Shown here piece by piece: positions 37,664 through 47,131 of a stretch of DNA of 64,000 nt; positions within the stretch are counted from its first letter, which is position 1, and each line of letters begins with the position of its first letter. Below the pieces are notes generated by a model. It saw nothing but the letters and a program-made list of their open reading frames with translations. It ran no database searches and was not told the origin of the DNA. Made by a program: the position numbers and the translations under genes. Origin of the DNA: Pseudoduganella plicata (GTDB lineage: Bacteria > Pseudomonadota > Gammaproteobacteria > Burkholderiales > Burkholderiaceae_D); NCBI RefSeq assembly GCF_004421005.1, contig NZ_CP038026.1:1-64000 (forward strand). The letters are read 5' to 3'.

Positions 37664-37698
37664 CTTACTAAATCGATTTACTGCATCGATTTAGTAAG
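37664..37698. promoter_or_regulatory. LacI-type operator, distal copy
   Basis: Two perfect 14-base arms (37664-37677 and 37685-37698) surround seven bases. Nested inside is the perfect CpG-centred palindrome TAAATCGATTTA (37669-37680), the form recognised by LacI-family dimers. Confidence 0.7.
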
Positions 37699-38013
37699 CT
37701 TCTTCCCATCCGCGTCCGATGTCAACAATTTTTTTGCGCCACCGAGCGGCTCGTGCTGCACCGATCAAATGGACCTGTGCCGCCGTAGCCCGAGCGGTGC
37801 TGCGCTCAATCGGTCGGCCGTGCTGGTTCCCCGTAACCCGATCAGGCGGATGTTGACCGGCATCGGATGCAGCGCGCCAACCGCTGTGCAAGTGCGGTTG
37901 CGCCGCATTCTCACCTGGCTCCCGTGCTATCGCACCGAGTGCAAGCGGGAGGGCGCCAAGGGCGGCATGGCCGGGGTTTTTATGGTTAAATCCGCTTTTT
38001 ACCTGAGCCGCCC

Positions 38014-39822
38014 GTGAACTACGCCGTTACCGCCACCTGCGTTATCGCACTGCTTCATTTCGGCCGTCCCGTGCTGCAGCCGATCATCCTGGCGCTGATG
38101 CTCAGTCTTGCGGTGGCGCCGCTGATCCGGGCGATGGCGCTGGCTGGCCTGTCGCGCGTGCATGCGACCCTGACGACGCTGGTACTCGTATGCGCCGCGC
38201 TGGTGGCCGGCTGCACGCTGCTGGGTGCGCAGCTGCTGACGCTGTCCGACGACCTGCCGCAGTACCGCGGCGAGATCGTGGCCAAGTTGAAGGACGTGCA
38301 GAGCCTCGCCGAGCGCCAGCCGCTGGCGCGCTTCCCCGTCGACCTGCTGGACGGCGAGCCGTTTGCTGCGCCAGGCGGCGGCCCGGCACCCGGTGTCGAG
38401 GACCCGCGCCCGATTCCCGTTGAAATCCGCGAGCACACCTCGGCCACGGACACGCTGACGAAGCTCGTCGCCGCCGTCTCCGGACCGCTGGGGGAGGCGG
38501 GCCTGGTGTTCGTGCTGCTGGTGTTCATCCTGCTCGACAGCGAGAACCTGCGCGAACGCATCCTGCGCCTCACCGGCCAGCGCGCCGTCGGCCGCACGAT
38601 CAAGGGTCTGGAAGACGCGGCCACGGGCGTGTCGCGCTTTTTCTTTTCCCAGTTCCTCGTCAACCTCGTGTTCGGCGCCGTGCTGGCAACCTTGTTGTGG
38701 GTGCTGGGCCTGCCCCATGCCGCGTTGCTGGGCGTGCTGTGCGCGCTGCTGCGTTTCGTGCCCTACATCGGCGCGCTGATCGCCGCCAGCGGCATCGCCG
38801 TGTTCGCGGCGGCGTCCGGCCCCGGCTGGGCGCTCGCCGTATATGCCGTGCTGCTGTTCGGCGTGCTGGAGGTCGTGCTGGCCAACGTCGTCGAGCCGCG
38901 CGTGTACGGCCACAGCTCCGGCATGTCGCCGCTGGCCGTGATCGTCTCGGCCCTGTTCTGGAGCGCCCTGTGGGGGCCGGTGGGACTGCTGCTGTCGACG
39001 CCGCTGACCCTGTGCATCGTCGTCGCGGGCCGCTATATCCGCGCGCTGGAACCCGTCAGCATCCTGCTGGCCGAGGCGCCCGACGCCAGCGAGGCGCAGC
39101 GTTTCTACCACCGCCTGCTGAGCGGCGAGGCGGCCGCGATCATCCAGGATGCACGCGTGTTCCTGCGCAAGTACACGCTGGCGCGCTATTGCGACCAGGT
39201 GCTGCTGCCCGGCGTGGAGCTGGCGGTGGCCGACCTGCGCAGCGATACCGCCGAAGCGGCCCAGCAGCAACGCCTGCGCGCGACGATTGCGCTGGTCACG
39301 GAAACGCTGGGCCAGCGCACCGCGCCCACGCGCTCGCACCGGCGCCGCGTGTCGATGCTCAACGAAAGCATTGGCGCGCACCTGCGCCATGCGCGCGAGG
39401 AACGGCTGGGCCGCTGGCAGGGCTCGCTGGAAGTGCCGGAGCGCTCCATCGTGCTGTGCGCCACGCTGCCCACCCTGCGCGAGGAATTCCTGTGCGAGCT
39501 GCTCGTCATCAGCCTGCGCGAAGCGGGCATCGACGCGCGCAGCTTCGTGTTGGGACAAACCGACGACGAAGCGCGTCCGGACGCCGAGCACCTGGTATCG
39601 ACGGTGTTCGTCGTCTATCCCGTTGAAAGCACGCCAGAGGCATGGTCCGATGCGGTGGCCGCCCTGCGCGAGGCCCTGCCGGACGCGCCGCTGGTGACGA
39701 TCGCGCCGCGCCAGCAGGCCGACCCGCGCCCGGTGGCGCAACGGGTCGATCTGGTGTTGAAGTCTTTCGAAGAGGCGCTGGCGTTTGTCACGCCCGTCAA
39801 GGCAGCGGGCACCGGGAGCTGA
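38014..39822 (+). CDS. AI-2E-family permease with long C-terminal domain
   Basis: The first 345 residues or so are a typical AI-2E/DUF20 permease with about eight membrane helices and conserved stretches such as FVPYIGALIAA and EPRVYGHSSGMSPLAVI. The protein then continues for about 255 soluble residues, unlike ordinary family members of about 350. Within the extension, RSIVLCATLPTLREEFLCEL and STVFVVYPVES look like alternating strands and helices of a Rossmann or B12-binding-like fold. The start is GTG 38014. Substrate is unknown; the name reflects the family, not proven autoinducer transport. Confidence 0.82.
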   Translation: MNYAVTATCVIALLHFGRPVLQPIILALMLSLAVAPLIRAMALAGLSRVHATLTTLVLVCAALVAGCTLLGAQLLTLSDDLPQYRGEIVAKLKDVQSLAERQPLARFPVDLLDGEPFAAPGGGPAPGVEDPRPIPVEIREHTSATDTLTKLVAAVSGPLGEAGLVFVLLVFILLDSENLRERILRLTGQRAVGRTIKGLEDAATGVSRFFFSQFLVNLVFGAVLATLLWVLGLPHAALLGVLCALLRFVPYIGALIAASGIAVFAAASGPGWALAVYAVLLFGVLEVVLANVVEPRVYGHSSGMSPLAVIVSALFWSALWGPVGLLLSTPLTLCIVVAGRYIRALEPVSILLAEAPDASEAQRFYHRLLSGEAAAIIQDARVFLRKYTLARYCDQVLLPGVELAVADLRSDTAEAAQQQRLRATIALVTETLGQRTAPTRSHRRRVSMLNESIGAHLRHAREERLGRWQGSLEVPERSIVLCATLPTLREEFLCELLVISLREAGIDARSFVLGQTDDEARPDAEHLVSTVFVVYPVESTPEAWSDAVAALREALPDAPLVTIAPRQQADPRPVAQRVDLVLKSFEEALAFVTPVKAAGTGS

Positions 39823-40241
39823 GCTCGTGCATCCGGCCGACATTTTCGAGCCGGACAGCGCCCCGCGTCATCATCGCGGCTTCGGCCGGGCAGTTCGCGC
39901 CACTGTGCGAGTCGGGAAAGGCCCGGCGCCCGTGCGGACGGTGACGTGCGCCGGGCCGGCGGCAGGGATGGCGCTGCGCCAGGCGGGACGGTTCTCGCGC
40001 TGATTCTTTTTCGATCACGGCCGTTACGCTCCATCGTTCGAATCGGGTGCTGCCCACCCGGACGTAACGCAGACTGGCTGACCGACGTTTGCAAATCTTG
40101 AGCGCTTCGTGAACATTGCAGGATGGTCACGACAGTGGCGATGCGGGTGCGGCGCGGCTCAAATTATTTATTGCCGGGCCTCAAGATTTCACAATCGGGA
40201 CCGAAAACACCCTCGTGCCCATCACTAATGTTGCTCCCATC
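39823..40241. other. Intergenic region upstream of the chemoreceptor gene
   Basis: About 420 bases without a gene I can support. I looked for a flagellar sigma-28 promoter and found no TAAA and GCCGATAA pair at proper spacing. There is no strong hairpin. Confidence 0.3.
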
Positions 40242-42155
40242 ATGCTTAGCAAAACATCCACGCGGTTACGCTACACCCTTCTGGCCTGCGCCTTTTTCGC
40301 CCTGTTGCTGCTCGCCACCTTCGCCGTCATGCGCCTGTTTGTCGCGCCCGACCTGGCGCAGCTGGAAGGCCGGCTGATCGCCGATCAGGCCGCCCAAATC
40401 GGCACCCGCGTCAGCGAGCAGCTGCGCAAGGTCGAGGCGCAGCAGCGCAGCGTCACGCAGACGGTAGCGCTGCTCGACAGCGACCAGATCGACAAGCTGC
40501 AACCGGGCCTGGTGGACCAGTACGGCGACCCGAACGTGTTCGGCGGGGGCATCTGGCCGTTGCCGAACAAGCGCGAGCAGGGCCGCGAAAAGTTCAGCAC
40601 GTTCTTCGCGCGCGATGCGACGACGAAGCAGCTGGTGGTCAACACCCACTGGAATTCGCCGGAATCGCTGAAATACTGGGAGCAGCCGTGGTATGAGAAC
40701 GGCAAGACCGCGGCCAAGGGCCACTGCAACTGGGCCAAGGCCTACCAGGACGACGCCAGCCCGCAGCCGCGCACCAACTGCGCGATGCCGATCTACAAGG
40801 GCGCCGAACTGTATGGCGTGTCCACCATCGACGTCACGCTCGGCTTCTTCAACGACCTGGTGGCCGACATGGAAAAGAAGATCGGCGGCCAGATCCTGAT
40901 CGTCGAAGGCGACGGCAAGATCGTCAGCAACAGCACCCGCATCGACGGCAATATCGTGCTGAAGAACGTGGCCGACCTGGCAGCGTCGTCGCCGATGGCC
41001 GCGGAGATCAAGGCGCTGCTGGCCAAAACGCGCGACGGCGCACCGATCGAAGGCGCGTACCGGACGCCGGATGGCCCGCAGACGCTGTTCCTGAAAGCGA
41101 TTCCCGGCAGTCCGTGGTTGATCGCCACCGGTATCCCATCGAGCATGCTGGCCACGAACAGCGACCGCATCATGATGAAGCTCGCCGCCATCCAGGTGCC
41201 GATGGGCGTGCTGCTGCTGGTTGCCGTGATCAGCGCGATCGGCATGTTCATGCGCCGCCTCGGCACGCTCAAGGCCAGCATCGACGAGCTGGGTGCGGGC
41301 GAAGCGGACCTGACCCGGCGCCTGCCGGAAACGGGAGGCCAGGAATTCGCCGCCGTGGCGCGCAGCTTCAACGGCTTCATCGCCCGCCTGCAGGACATCG
41401 TGCGCCAGGTTGCCACGGGTTCGGCGTCGATCAGCGCTGCGTCCGAAGAGCTCTCCAGCGGCAACCGCGACCTGTCGGCACGCACCGAGGATCAGGCCGC
41501 GTCGCTGGAGGAAACGGCGGCATCGATGGAAGAACTCACGGGCACCGTGAAGCAGACGGCGGACAACGCGGACCGCGCCAACCGCCTGGCAACGCAGGCT
41601 TCCGACGTGGCCACGCGCGGCGGCAAGGTGATCGGCGACGTCGTCCAGAAGATGACCTCCATCAGCGACGCGTCGAAGAAGATCGTCGACATCACCAGCG
41701 TCATCGACGGCATCGCGTTCCAGACCAACATCCTGGCATTGAACGCGGCGGTGGAAGCGGCCCGTGCGGGCGAACAGGGCCGCGGCTTTGCCGTCGTGGC
41801 GGGCGAAGTGCGCAACCTGGCCCAGCGCGCCGCCGGCGCGGCCAAGGAAATCAAGGCGCTGATCGAGGACTCGAACACGCAAGTCAACGCGGGCGCCGAG
41901 CTGGTGCAGCAGGCGGGCGCCACGATGCACGAGATCATCGCCAAGAACGTCAACGTCGCCACGATCATCAACGAGATCGTTCTGGCGAGCCAGGAACAGA
42001 GCCGCGGCATCGAGCAGATCAACCAGACGATCACGCAGCTCGACGGGGGCACCCAGCAGAATGCCGCGCTGGTCGAACAGGTTGCCGCCAGCGCCGAGTC
42101 GATGCAGCAGCAGGCGCACGTGCTGCATTCGCTGGTGGGTTCGTTCCGGCTCTGA
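40242..42155 (+). CDS. Methyl-accepting chemotaxis protein with Cache-type sensor
   Basis: The 637-residue chemoreceptor has a membrane segment near residues 10-30, a large periplasmic Cache-like sensor to about 320, a second membrane segment ([17 protein letters not shown]), HAMP, and the cytoplasmic coiled-coil domain. The signalling tip [20 protein letters not shown] is at about 490-510. There is no NWETF-type C-terminal tether. The ATG at 40242 ([12 protein letters not shown]) directly precedes the first helix. It relays ligand binding to CheA and CheW; the ligand is unknown. Confidence 0.93.
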   Translation: MLSKTSTRLRYTLLACAFFALLLLATFAVMRLFVAPDLAQLEGRLIADQAAQIGTRVSEQLRKVEAQQRSVTQTVALLDSDQIDKLQPGLVDQYGDPNVFGGGIWPLPNKREQGREKFSTFFARDATTKQLVVNTHWNSPESLKYWEQPWYENGKTAAKGHCNWAKAYQDDASPQPRTNCAMPIYKGAELYGVSTIDVTLGFFNDLVADMEKKIGGQILIVEGDGKIVSNSTRIDGNIVLKNVADLAASSPMAAEIKALLAKTRDGAPIEGAYRTPDGPQTLFLKAIPGSPWLIATGIPSSMLATNSDRIMMKLAAIQVPMGVLLLVAVISAIGMFMRRLGTLKASIDELGAGEADLTRRLPETGGQEFAAVARSFNGFIARLQDIVRQVATGSASISAASEELSSGNRDLSARTEDQAASLEETAASMEELTGTVKQTADNADRANRLATQASDVATRGGKVIGDVVQKMTSISDASKKIVDITSVIDGIAFQTNILALNAAVEAARAGEQGRGFAVVAGEVRNLAQRAAGAAKEIKALIEDSNTQVNAGAELVQQAGATMHEIIAKNVNVATIINEIVLASQEQSRGIEQINQTITQLDGGTQQNAALVEQVAASAESMQQQAHVLHSLVGSFRL

Positions 42156-42501
42156 GGCGGCGAGGTTTCTTGACTACACGAGCCTTTCCGTCGCCGCGTT
42201 CCGGCGGCGTCGGGTCCAGGTAGTCACGGATGTGCCGTACCCGTCCAGGCCGCGCTCCTGGACGTCTCGGCCGGCCGCCGGGGATGATGCAGAAATTGGC
42301 GAGGCGTGCCACCGCTGTCGCTGCGCCCAGGGACATCGTTGCATACCGGTTTGGGTCGCACCGCCCGGTTCGCATAAATGGACAACAGCCAGCTGGCCAT
42401 CGCACGACTGACCGCAGCGCCTATACGTTTCCGGTCCAGCCCTGCACCTTGAGGCGGCCTGCCTCCTGAACCAACGTGCGCGGCGCCAGCACGGCATCGC
42501 G
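42156..42501. other. Gap after the chemoreceptor gene
   Basis: These 346 bases contain no gene I can support. A 107-codon minus-strand frame (42174-42497) is open but rich in Arg, Trp and Gln, as shadow frames of GC-rich DNA are. A small GC-rich hairpin without a T tract lies near 42190-42215. Confidence 0.3.
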
Positions 42502-42795
42502 TCAGATCAGGTTCACACCCAGAACAAAGGAAATCTTGCCGACCTCGGCACCTTCGCGCTGGACTTCGAAGGACTCCAGCACCGGCAGCACCAGCGACGT
42601 GCCGCGGCTGTAGACCTCGCCGTGCCGGAGCAGATATCTGAGTTCGTTCTCGGCCACCTGGAACGGTTCCACGGAGTAGGACGTGCCGGCCGCATTGCAG
42701 CCCTGTTCAACCAGCTTTTGCATGATACGCCTGCAGCCTTCATCGACTGGCGCATCCGCTACTGTTACATCGAGTGTCATCTTTGCTCTTCTCAT
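42502..42795 (-). CDS. Small conserved-looking hypothetical protein
   Basis: This 97-residue soluble protein begins MRRAKMTLDV behind AGGAG (seven bases). It has two Cys residues (CRR and GCNAA), no signal peptide and no motif I recognise. The balanced composition and good ribosome site argue that it is real. It diverges from the siderophore receptor gene. Confidence 0.6.
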   Translation of the reverse strand: MRRAKMTLDVTVADAPVDEGCRRIMQKLVEQGCNAAGTSYSVEPFQVAENELRYLLRHGEVYSRGTSLVLPVLESFEVQREGAEVGKISFVLGVNLI

Positions 42796-42963
42796 GCTTG
42801 TACTCCTGCGGCGTGCGCCTGCTGGTACAGGACAGCGTCGCGGTCGATTCCTGTGGAGATACCGCTAATATGACAGATTGATGACATTTGGTAAAGAAGT
42901 GGCCTGACCAGTGTCCCGTTCACCGTTAAAAGTTGTCATTGGTCATTGTTTTCGTGATAACCT

Positions 42964-42982
42964 GTAAACGATAATCATTCGT
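42964..42982 (+). promoter_or_regulatory. Fur box upstream of the siderophore receptor
   Basis: The core GATAATCATT (42970-42979) matches ten consecutive positions of the 19-bp Fur consensus, 13 of 19 overall. It lies 22 bases before the receptor ATG, so iron-bound Fur would block transcription. Confidence 0.65.
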
Positions 42983-43003
42983 ATTGACAGTTCACTGGAC
43001 AGG

Positions 43004-45139
43004 ATGCATACCCATTTCAAAACGCCGGTCGCCGTTGCCCTCGCAGCCGCCGTGCTGGCACCGGCCCAGGCGCAAAGCCATGCCCCGGCAGCCACCGAGC
43101 CCTCTGCGGGCGCCGCGCTGCCGCAGGTCACCATCAGTGCCGGCCGCAGCGACACTTTTTCCGGCGGACAGCTTGCCCGCAAGGCCCGGCTGGGCATGCT
43201 TGGCAATCTTGATGTCATGGCGGTGCCGTTCAACGTCAGCAGCTATACGGCCCAGGCCATCGCCAACGTGCAGGCCGTGACGGTGGCCGACGTGCTGGCG
43301 CGCGATCCGGCCGTGCGCGCCACCGGCCAGGGCGGCGGCATCCTGGATGCATTTTTCATCCGCGGCTTTCCCATCGGCGAGGGCAATGTGGGCGAGATCG
43401 CACTGGACGGCCAGTACGGCGTCGCTCCCAACTACCGGGTGTTCGCCGGTTACGCCGAGCGCGTCGAAGTCATCAAGGGTCCGGCCGCGCTGCTGTACGG
43501 GATGTCGCCCAACAGCGGCATCGGCGGCGTCGTCAACGTCGTGCCCAAGCGCGCTCTCGATACCGACCTGACGCGCCTGACGCTGGATTATGCGAGCGAC
43601 GCGCAATCGGGTGGCCACGTGGACCTCAGCCGCCGCTTCGGCCTGGCACGGCGGTTCGGCGTGCGTGTCAACGCCAGCGGCCAGCAGGGCGATACGCCGC
43701 TCGACGGGCAGGAGCGCGGGGCGGGCGTCGCCGCGCTGGCGCTGGACTACCGGGGCGAACGCCTGCGCGTGACCCTCGATGCGCTGGGGCAGAACGAACG
43801 CTTCGATGCACCGTCACGGCCCTTCCTGGCGGCCGCCGGGGTGGCGGTGCCTGCGGCGCCGGCGGGCCGCCGCAATGTGACGCAGTCCTGGGAATGGGCG
43901 CGCATCGAAGACCGCGCCTTGCTGCTGCGGGCCGAATACGACGTGTCCGACACGCTGACCGTGTTTGCCAACGCCGGCGGGGCGCGCAGCAAGGTGGCGC
44001 GCCTGTTCGGCACCCCGACCATCCTGAACGGCGCGGGCGACACCCGCGTCGTGCCCGAGAACTTCCGCCTGGAAGCGGCGCGCGCCACGCTCGACGGCGG
44101 CCTGCGCACGGCGTTCGACGCAGCCGGCATGCGCCACACGGTAACGCTGCAGGCCAGCCGCTACCGCGATGCGCTGGACCGGGCCTCCGTCGCCGGGACG
44201 GCCGTGCTGTCGAACCTGTATGCGCCGCTGGCCGCGCCCGTGCAGGCCGTTGCCGCGCCGGGCTTCGTGCCGCGTGTCTCGGAGACCCATCTGTCCGGCG
44301 TCGCTGTGGCCGACACGATGACGGCACTGGACGAGCGCCTGCTGCTGACGGTCGGCCTGCGCCGCCAGCAGGTCGAATCGGAGAACTTCAACGCGGCCGG
44401 CGCGCGCACGGCACTATACGACCGGCGTGCGACCACGCCGATGCTGGGCGCATCGTTCCGGCCATGGCGCCACGTTTCGCTGTACGCCAACCATATCGAG
44501 GGCCTGGGCAAGGGCGACACGGCGCCGCCCACGGCGTCGAACGCGGGCGAGATCTTCGCACCCTATAAATCGAAGCAGAACGAGCTCGGCGTCAAGGCCG
44601 AACGGGGCACGCTGGCAGCGACGTTGAGCGCGTTCCGCATCGTCAGGCCCAGCGGCCAGATGACGGGCACCGTCTACGCCGTCGATGGCGAGCAGCGCAA
44701 CCAGGGCGTGGAGCTGGCGCTGTTCGGCCAGGCGGCGCCCGGCCTGCGGCTGACGGGAGGCGCGACGTGGATTGACGCCAGCCTGACGCGTACCAACAGC
44801 GCGGCCACCCTGGGCAAGCGGCCCGTCGGCGTGGCGGCGGCGCAGGCGAACCTGGCCGCCGAATGGGACAGCCCGCTGCCGGGCCTGACGTTGACGGGCA
44901 GCGTGCCATACACAGGCAGCCAGTACGTCAACCAGGCCAACACGCAGTGCATCCCGCACTGGACCCGTCTCGATCTCGGCGCGCGCTATCGCCTGACGAT
45001 CGCCGGCCGTGCGGCAACGCTGCGCGCCAGTGTCGTCAATGCGACGGCCCGGCACTACTGGTCCGGCGTCGCCTCCTACGGCGCCTTCGTGCAGGGGGCG
45101 CCGCGCACCGTGCTGCTGTCGGCCGAAGTCGACCTGTGA
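43004..45139 (+). CDS. TonB-dependent siderophore receptor
   Basis: The 711-residue outer-membrane receptor has a signal peptide ending PAQAQ. The plug has the siderophore-receptor motifs VTVADVLARDPAVRATGQGG, FFIRGFPIGEGN, and VEVIKGPAALLYGMSPNSGI. The barrel ends with aliphatic VDL rather than the usual aromatic residue. The Fur box directly upstream supports iron-starvation control. No siderophore synthesis gene is near. It may be a xenosiderophore receptor or serve the small cysteine-rich peptide encoded 209 bases downstream. Confidence 0.93.
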   Translation: MHTHFKTPVAVALAAAVLAPAQAQSHAPAATEPSAGAALPQVTISAGRSDTFSGGQLARKARLGMLGNLDVMAVPFNVSSYTAQAIANVQAVTVADVLARDPAVRATGQGGGILDAFFIRGFPIGEGNVGEIALDGQYGVAPNYRVFAGYAERVEVIKGPAALLYGMSPNSGIGGVVNVVPKRALDTDLTRLTLDYASDAQSGGHVDLSRRFGLARRFGVRVNASGQQGDTPLDGQERGAGVAALALDYRGERLRVTLDALGQNERFDAPSRPFLAAAGVAVPAAPAGRRNVTQSWEWARIEDRALLLRAEYDVSDTLTVFANAGGARSKVARLFGTPTILNGAGDTRVVPENFRLEAARATLDGGLRTAFDAAGMRHTVTLQASRYRDALDRASVAGTAVLSNLYAPLAAPVQAVAAPGFVPRVSETHLSGVAVADTMTALDERLLLTVGLRRQQVESENFNAAGARTALYDRRATTPMLGASFRPWRHVSLYANHIEGLGKGDTAPPTASNAGEIFAPYKSKQNELGVKAERGTLAATLSAFRIVRPSGQMTGTVYAVDGEQRNQGVELALFGQAAPGLRLTGGATWIDASLTRTNSAATLGKRPVGVAAAQANLAAEWDSPLPGLTLTGSVPYTGSQYVNQANTQCIPHWTRLDLGARYRLTIAGRAATLRASVVNATARHYWSGVASYGAFVQGAPRTVLLSAEVDL

Positions 45140-45348
45140 CGGCTGCCACCGGCCATGTCGATCCGGCAGCATGTTCCCCTCGACGCGGTCGGCCACCGCC
45201 GCCCGCCGGGTGCGCGCAGGTTGCCGGAATTGATGACAATTGACCGACAAATCATTGCCAACTGGCGTACGGGGGGATGCAATACTGACGTCACGCCGCG
45301 CACAGCGGCCTGCACCGCGGTCTTCCCCCCAACCAGACAGGAGCGATC

Positions 45349-45573
45349 ATGTCGGCACATCTCGAACAGGCAGGCGAACTTCCCACCGCGCCTCTCACCT
45401 GCGAACAACGCGTTATCCTCGTGGAATCCATGACCGTCACATGGAAAGCGATGGAGCATCTGCGCAGCATGGGTATGATCAGGCCGCTGGCGGACGGCAG
45501 CAACCCGTTGCGGCGGGCCGACGGCTGCTGCAAGCCGGACGGCGGCACCTGCTGCCCCAACGCGGCCCGGTAA
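45349..45573 (+). CDS. Small cysteine-rich peptide, unknown
   Basis: This 74-residue product has a plain N-terminal part (MSAHLEQAGELPTAPLTCEQ) and a C-terminal cysteine-rich tail, DGCCKPDGGTCCPN. AGGAG lies seven bases before the ATG. The gene ends five bases before a gene for a protein with WH and HH motifs, so they are probably made together. The leader-plus-Cys-tail plan recalls ribosomal peptides that bind metal, but I recognise no family. There is no Sec signal. Confidence 0.65.
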   Translation: MSAHLEQAGELPTAPLTCEQRVILVESMTVTWKAMEHLRSMGMIRPLADGSNPLRRADGCCKPDGGTCCPNAAR

Positions 45574-45578
45574 CCGCC

Positions 45579-46070
45579 ATGGCGATCTCGAACGAGTGCC
45601 TGCGCGCCGCGTTCCTGCCGCCGCAAATGGCGTGCTACTTTGCAAAAAAGCTGCCGGCGCTGGATCCGGCGGAACGCCGCATCCGCATCGAGGAGACGCT
45701 GAAGTTCCTGAACATCGCCGTCTACTGTCGCGGCAATATTCCCGTCACCCGCGACATCGACGACATCTGGCATCTCTGGATCCTGGAGACGCAGGAGTAC
45801 GAACGCCTGTGTGGCCGGCTGCAGGGCCGCAGGTTCATCCATCACTCGTCGAATGCCTACACCAGTTGCGGTGACGAGGCAGCGTGGACCCCGGAGCAGG
45901 AGCTGGAGGAAAAAGTGGCCGCGCTGGCCATGTATGTCCAGAATTACGGCCCGTTCGAGCCGGAACGGATCCGCTACTGGAAATTCGCCGCCTGGCTGGT
46001 GGACGATTGCGGCTGGTCCGTCGGCCAATTGAACGGCTGGCTGCTGCGGCCCGCGCCCGTGGCGGCCTGA
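45579..46070 (+). CDS. Glycine-rich-domain-like (DUF1399-type) protein
   Basis: The 163-residue protein contains DIDDIWHLWILETQEYERLC followed by GRRFIHHSSN. The D-x-x-WH, Tyr, Cys and HH spacing is seen in bacterial proteins annotated as glycine-rich-domain-containing, whose function is unknown. The invariant His and Cys residues could bind a metal. It starts five bases after the cysteine-rich peptide gene, so a partner role is likely. I assign the family with moderate confidence and no function. Confidence 0.7.
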   Translation: MAISNECLRAAFLPPQMACYFAKKLPALDPAERRIRIEETLKFLNIAVYCRGNIPVTRDIDDIWHLWILETQEYERLCGRLQGRRFIHHSSNAYTSCGDEAAWTPEQELEEKVAALAMYVQNYGPFEPERIRYWKFAAWLVDDCGWSVGQLNGWLLRPAPVAA

Positions 46071-46354
46071 CGGTTGCCCGTCAGCTGCATGGCGGAAAGC
46101 GATCCGGCGGTACGGTCAGCGAGCGCTGAGAACTGATCCGGTGCATGCAGGCTGCCGCTGCCGGCCGTTCCCGGCCAGCGATATCGAAGCTGCCTTGCCC
46201 GCAGAGCCCGACGGCGCCCGGAATCGGGTGACGGCCGCGCCGTCCACGCATGAAAACGCCCGGTGGCGCGCAAGACGCAACCGGGCTCGGATACGACGGC
46301 GGACCGCACGCGTAATGGCGCGCGGTCGCAACATGTGATGCTTACACGTAGACC

Positions 46355-46603
46355 TTACGCGTAATACGCTTCGACCTTGCCTTTCAGCTTGATCAGCATC
46401 GGCTGGCCCTTGCGGTCCAGCGTCTTGCCGGCCGGGACCTTGATCCAGCCTTCGCTGATGCAGTATTCGGTAACGTCCTGGCGTTCCTTGTCGTTGAAAC
46501 GGATGCCGACGTCGTGTTCGAATACGGCCGCCACGTGATGCGGGCTGCGCGGGTCGGTGGACAGGCGGTCGGGCAGGGGAGGGAGTTGTTTGGTATCGTT
46601 CAT
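46355..46603 (-). CDS. DUF3297-family protein
   Basis: The 82-residue protein reads MNDTKQLPPLPDRLSTDPRS, then HHVAAVFEHDVGIRFN, and ends with GKVEAYYA. This matches the small DUF3297 family found across proteobacteria. Its function is not known. An upstream Met nine bases earlier is an alternative start. Confidence 0.85.
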   Translation of the reverse strand: MNDTKQLPPLPDRLSTDPRSPHHVAAVFEHDVGIRFNDKERQDVTEYCISEGWIKVPAGKTLDRKGQPMLIKLKGKVEAYYA

Positions 46604-46637
46604 GGGCGCCAATTATCCGCCAGTTGGGCGTTTGCGA

Positions 46638-46687
46638 CAACCCGGGCGGCAATCGTATCATGCAACCCGGGCGGCAATCGTGCCATG
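46638..46687. repeat. Two tandem 25-bp repeats
   Basis: Units 46638-46662 and 46663-46687 differ at two positions and begin CAACCCGGGCGGCAATCGT. They lie in the gap upstream of the DUF3297 gene and downstream of the DUF5710 gene, so they could be a duplicated binding site or a chance duplication. Confidence 0.6.
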
Positions 46688-46773
46688 CCGCGACGTCGCC
46701 ATTGCCGCTGCCATTGCGGCCTGCATCGCCCCTGTTATTGTCGCCGCGCTTGTGCCGGACTGTGCCGGTATCG

Positions 46774-47103
46774 TTATTCGCGCACCCAGCGGGCGAACGG
46801 TGCGACGTCCGCGCCGGCCGGCACGTACCACTTCTTGTTGGCCGCATCCCAGCGCGCGCCAAGCCGCTTGGCCTCGTCTTTTTCGGCGAACGGCACCTGC
46901 AGCACCGCTGCCGGCTGCGTTGCCGGTCCCGATTTCCCGCGCGCCAATGCGGCGGGCCGTGCCTGCGAAACGGCACCGGCACCCGCAGCCGGCCAGACGG
47001 GGGCCGTCGTGTCCACCTGCGTGCCGTCCGCCAGCACCTCCACCCAGCGGGTCTCGTCGATTTTCAGCTTGTAGGGCGGTGCGAAAGGCAGGTCGGGGGT
47101 CAT
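46774..47103 (-). CDS. DUF5710-domain protein
   Basis: The 109-residue protein ends with the DUF5710 motif: VPFAEKDEAKRLGARWD, then NKKWYVPAGADVAPFARW. This small domain occurs in DNA-processing and phage-related proteins, and its role is unknown. The N-terminal 60 residues are unrelated and Ala/Pro-rich. It lies 28 bases after the histidine kinase gene on the same strand. Confidence 0.8.
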   Translation of the reverse strand: MTPDLPFAPPYKLKIDETRWVEVLADGTQVDTTAPVWPAAGAGAVSQARPAALARGKSGPATQPAAVLQVPFAEKDEAKRLGARWDAANKKWYVPAGADVAPFARWVRE

Positions 47104-47131
47104 GTGGTCGATGGTGTATCCGGGCCGGCAA

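Larger units (their letters stand above)
37419..38013. other. Divergent regulatory region upstream of the uronate operon
   Basis: These 595 bases separate the operon from the AI-2E-type permease gene. They hold two related operator sequences 196 bases apart and a 23-codon plus-strand frame (37623-37694). That frame has a strong AGGAGG (37608-37613) nine bases upstream and overlaps the second operator. I see no other gene. Confidence 0.5.

Noticed and set aside
40150..40241. Flagellar sigma-28 promoter for the chemoreceptor gene
   Set aside because: TCAA and GCCG are present near 40160-40180 but only ten bases apart instead of about fifteen, and the GATAA part is missing.
42174..42497. A 107-codon minus-strand frame after the chemoreceptor gene
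   Set aside because: Its composition is unnatural, with many Arg, Trp and Gln residues, and there is no ribosome site.
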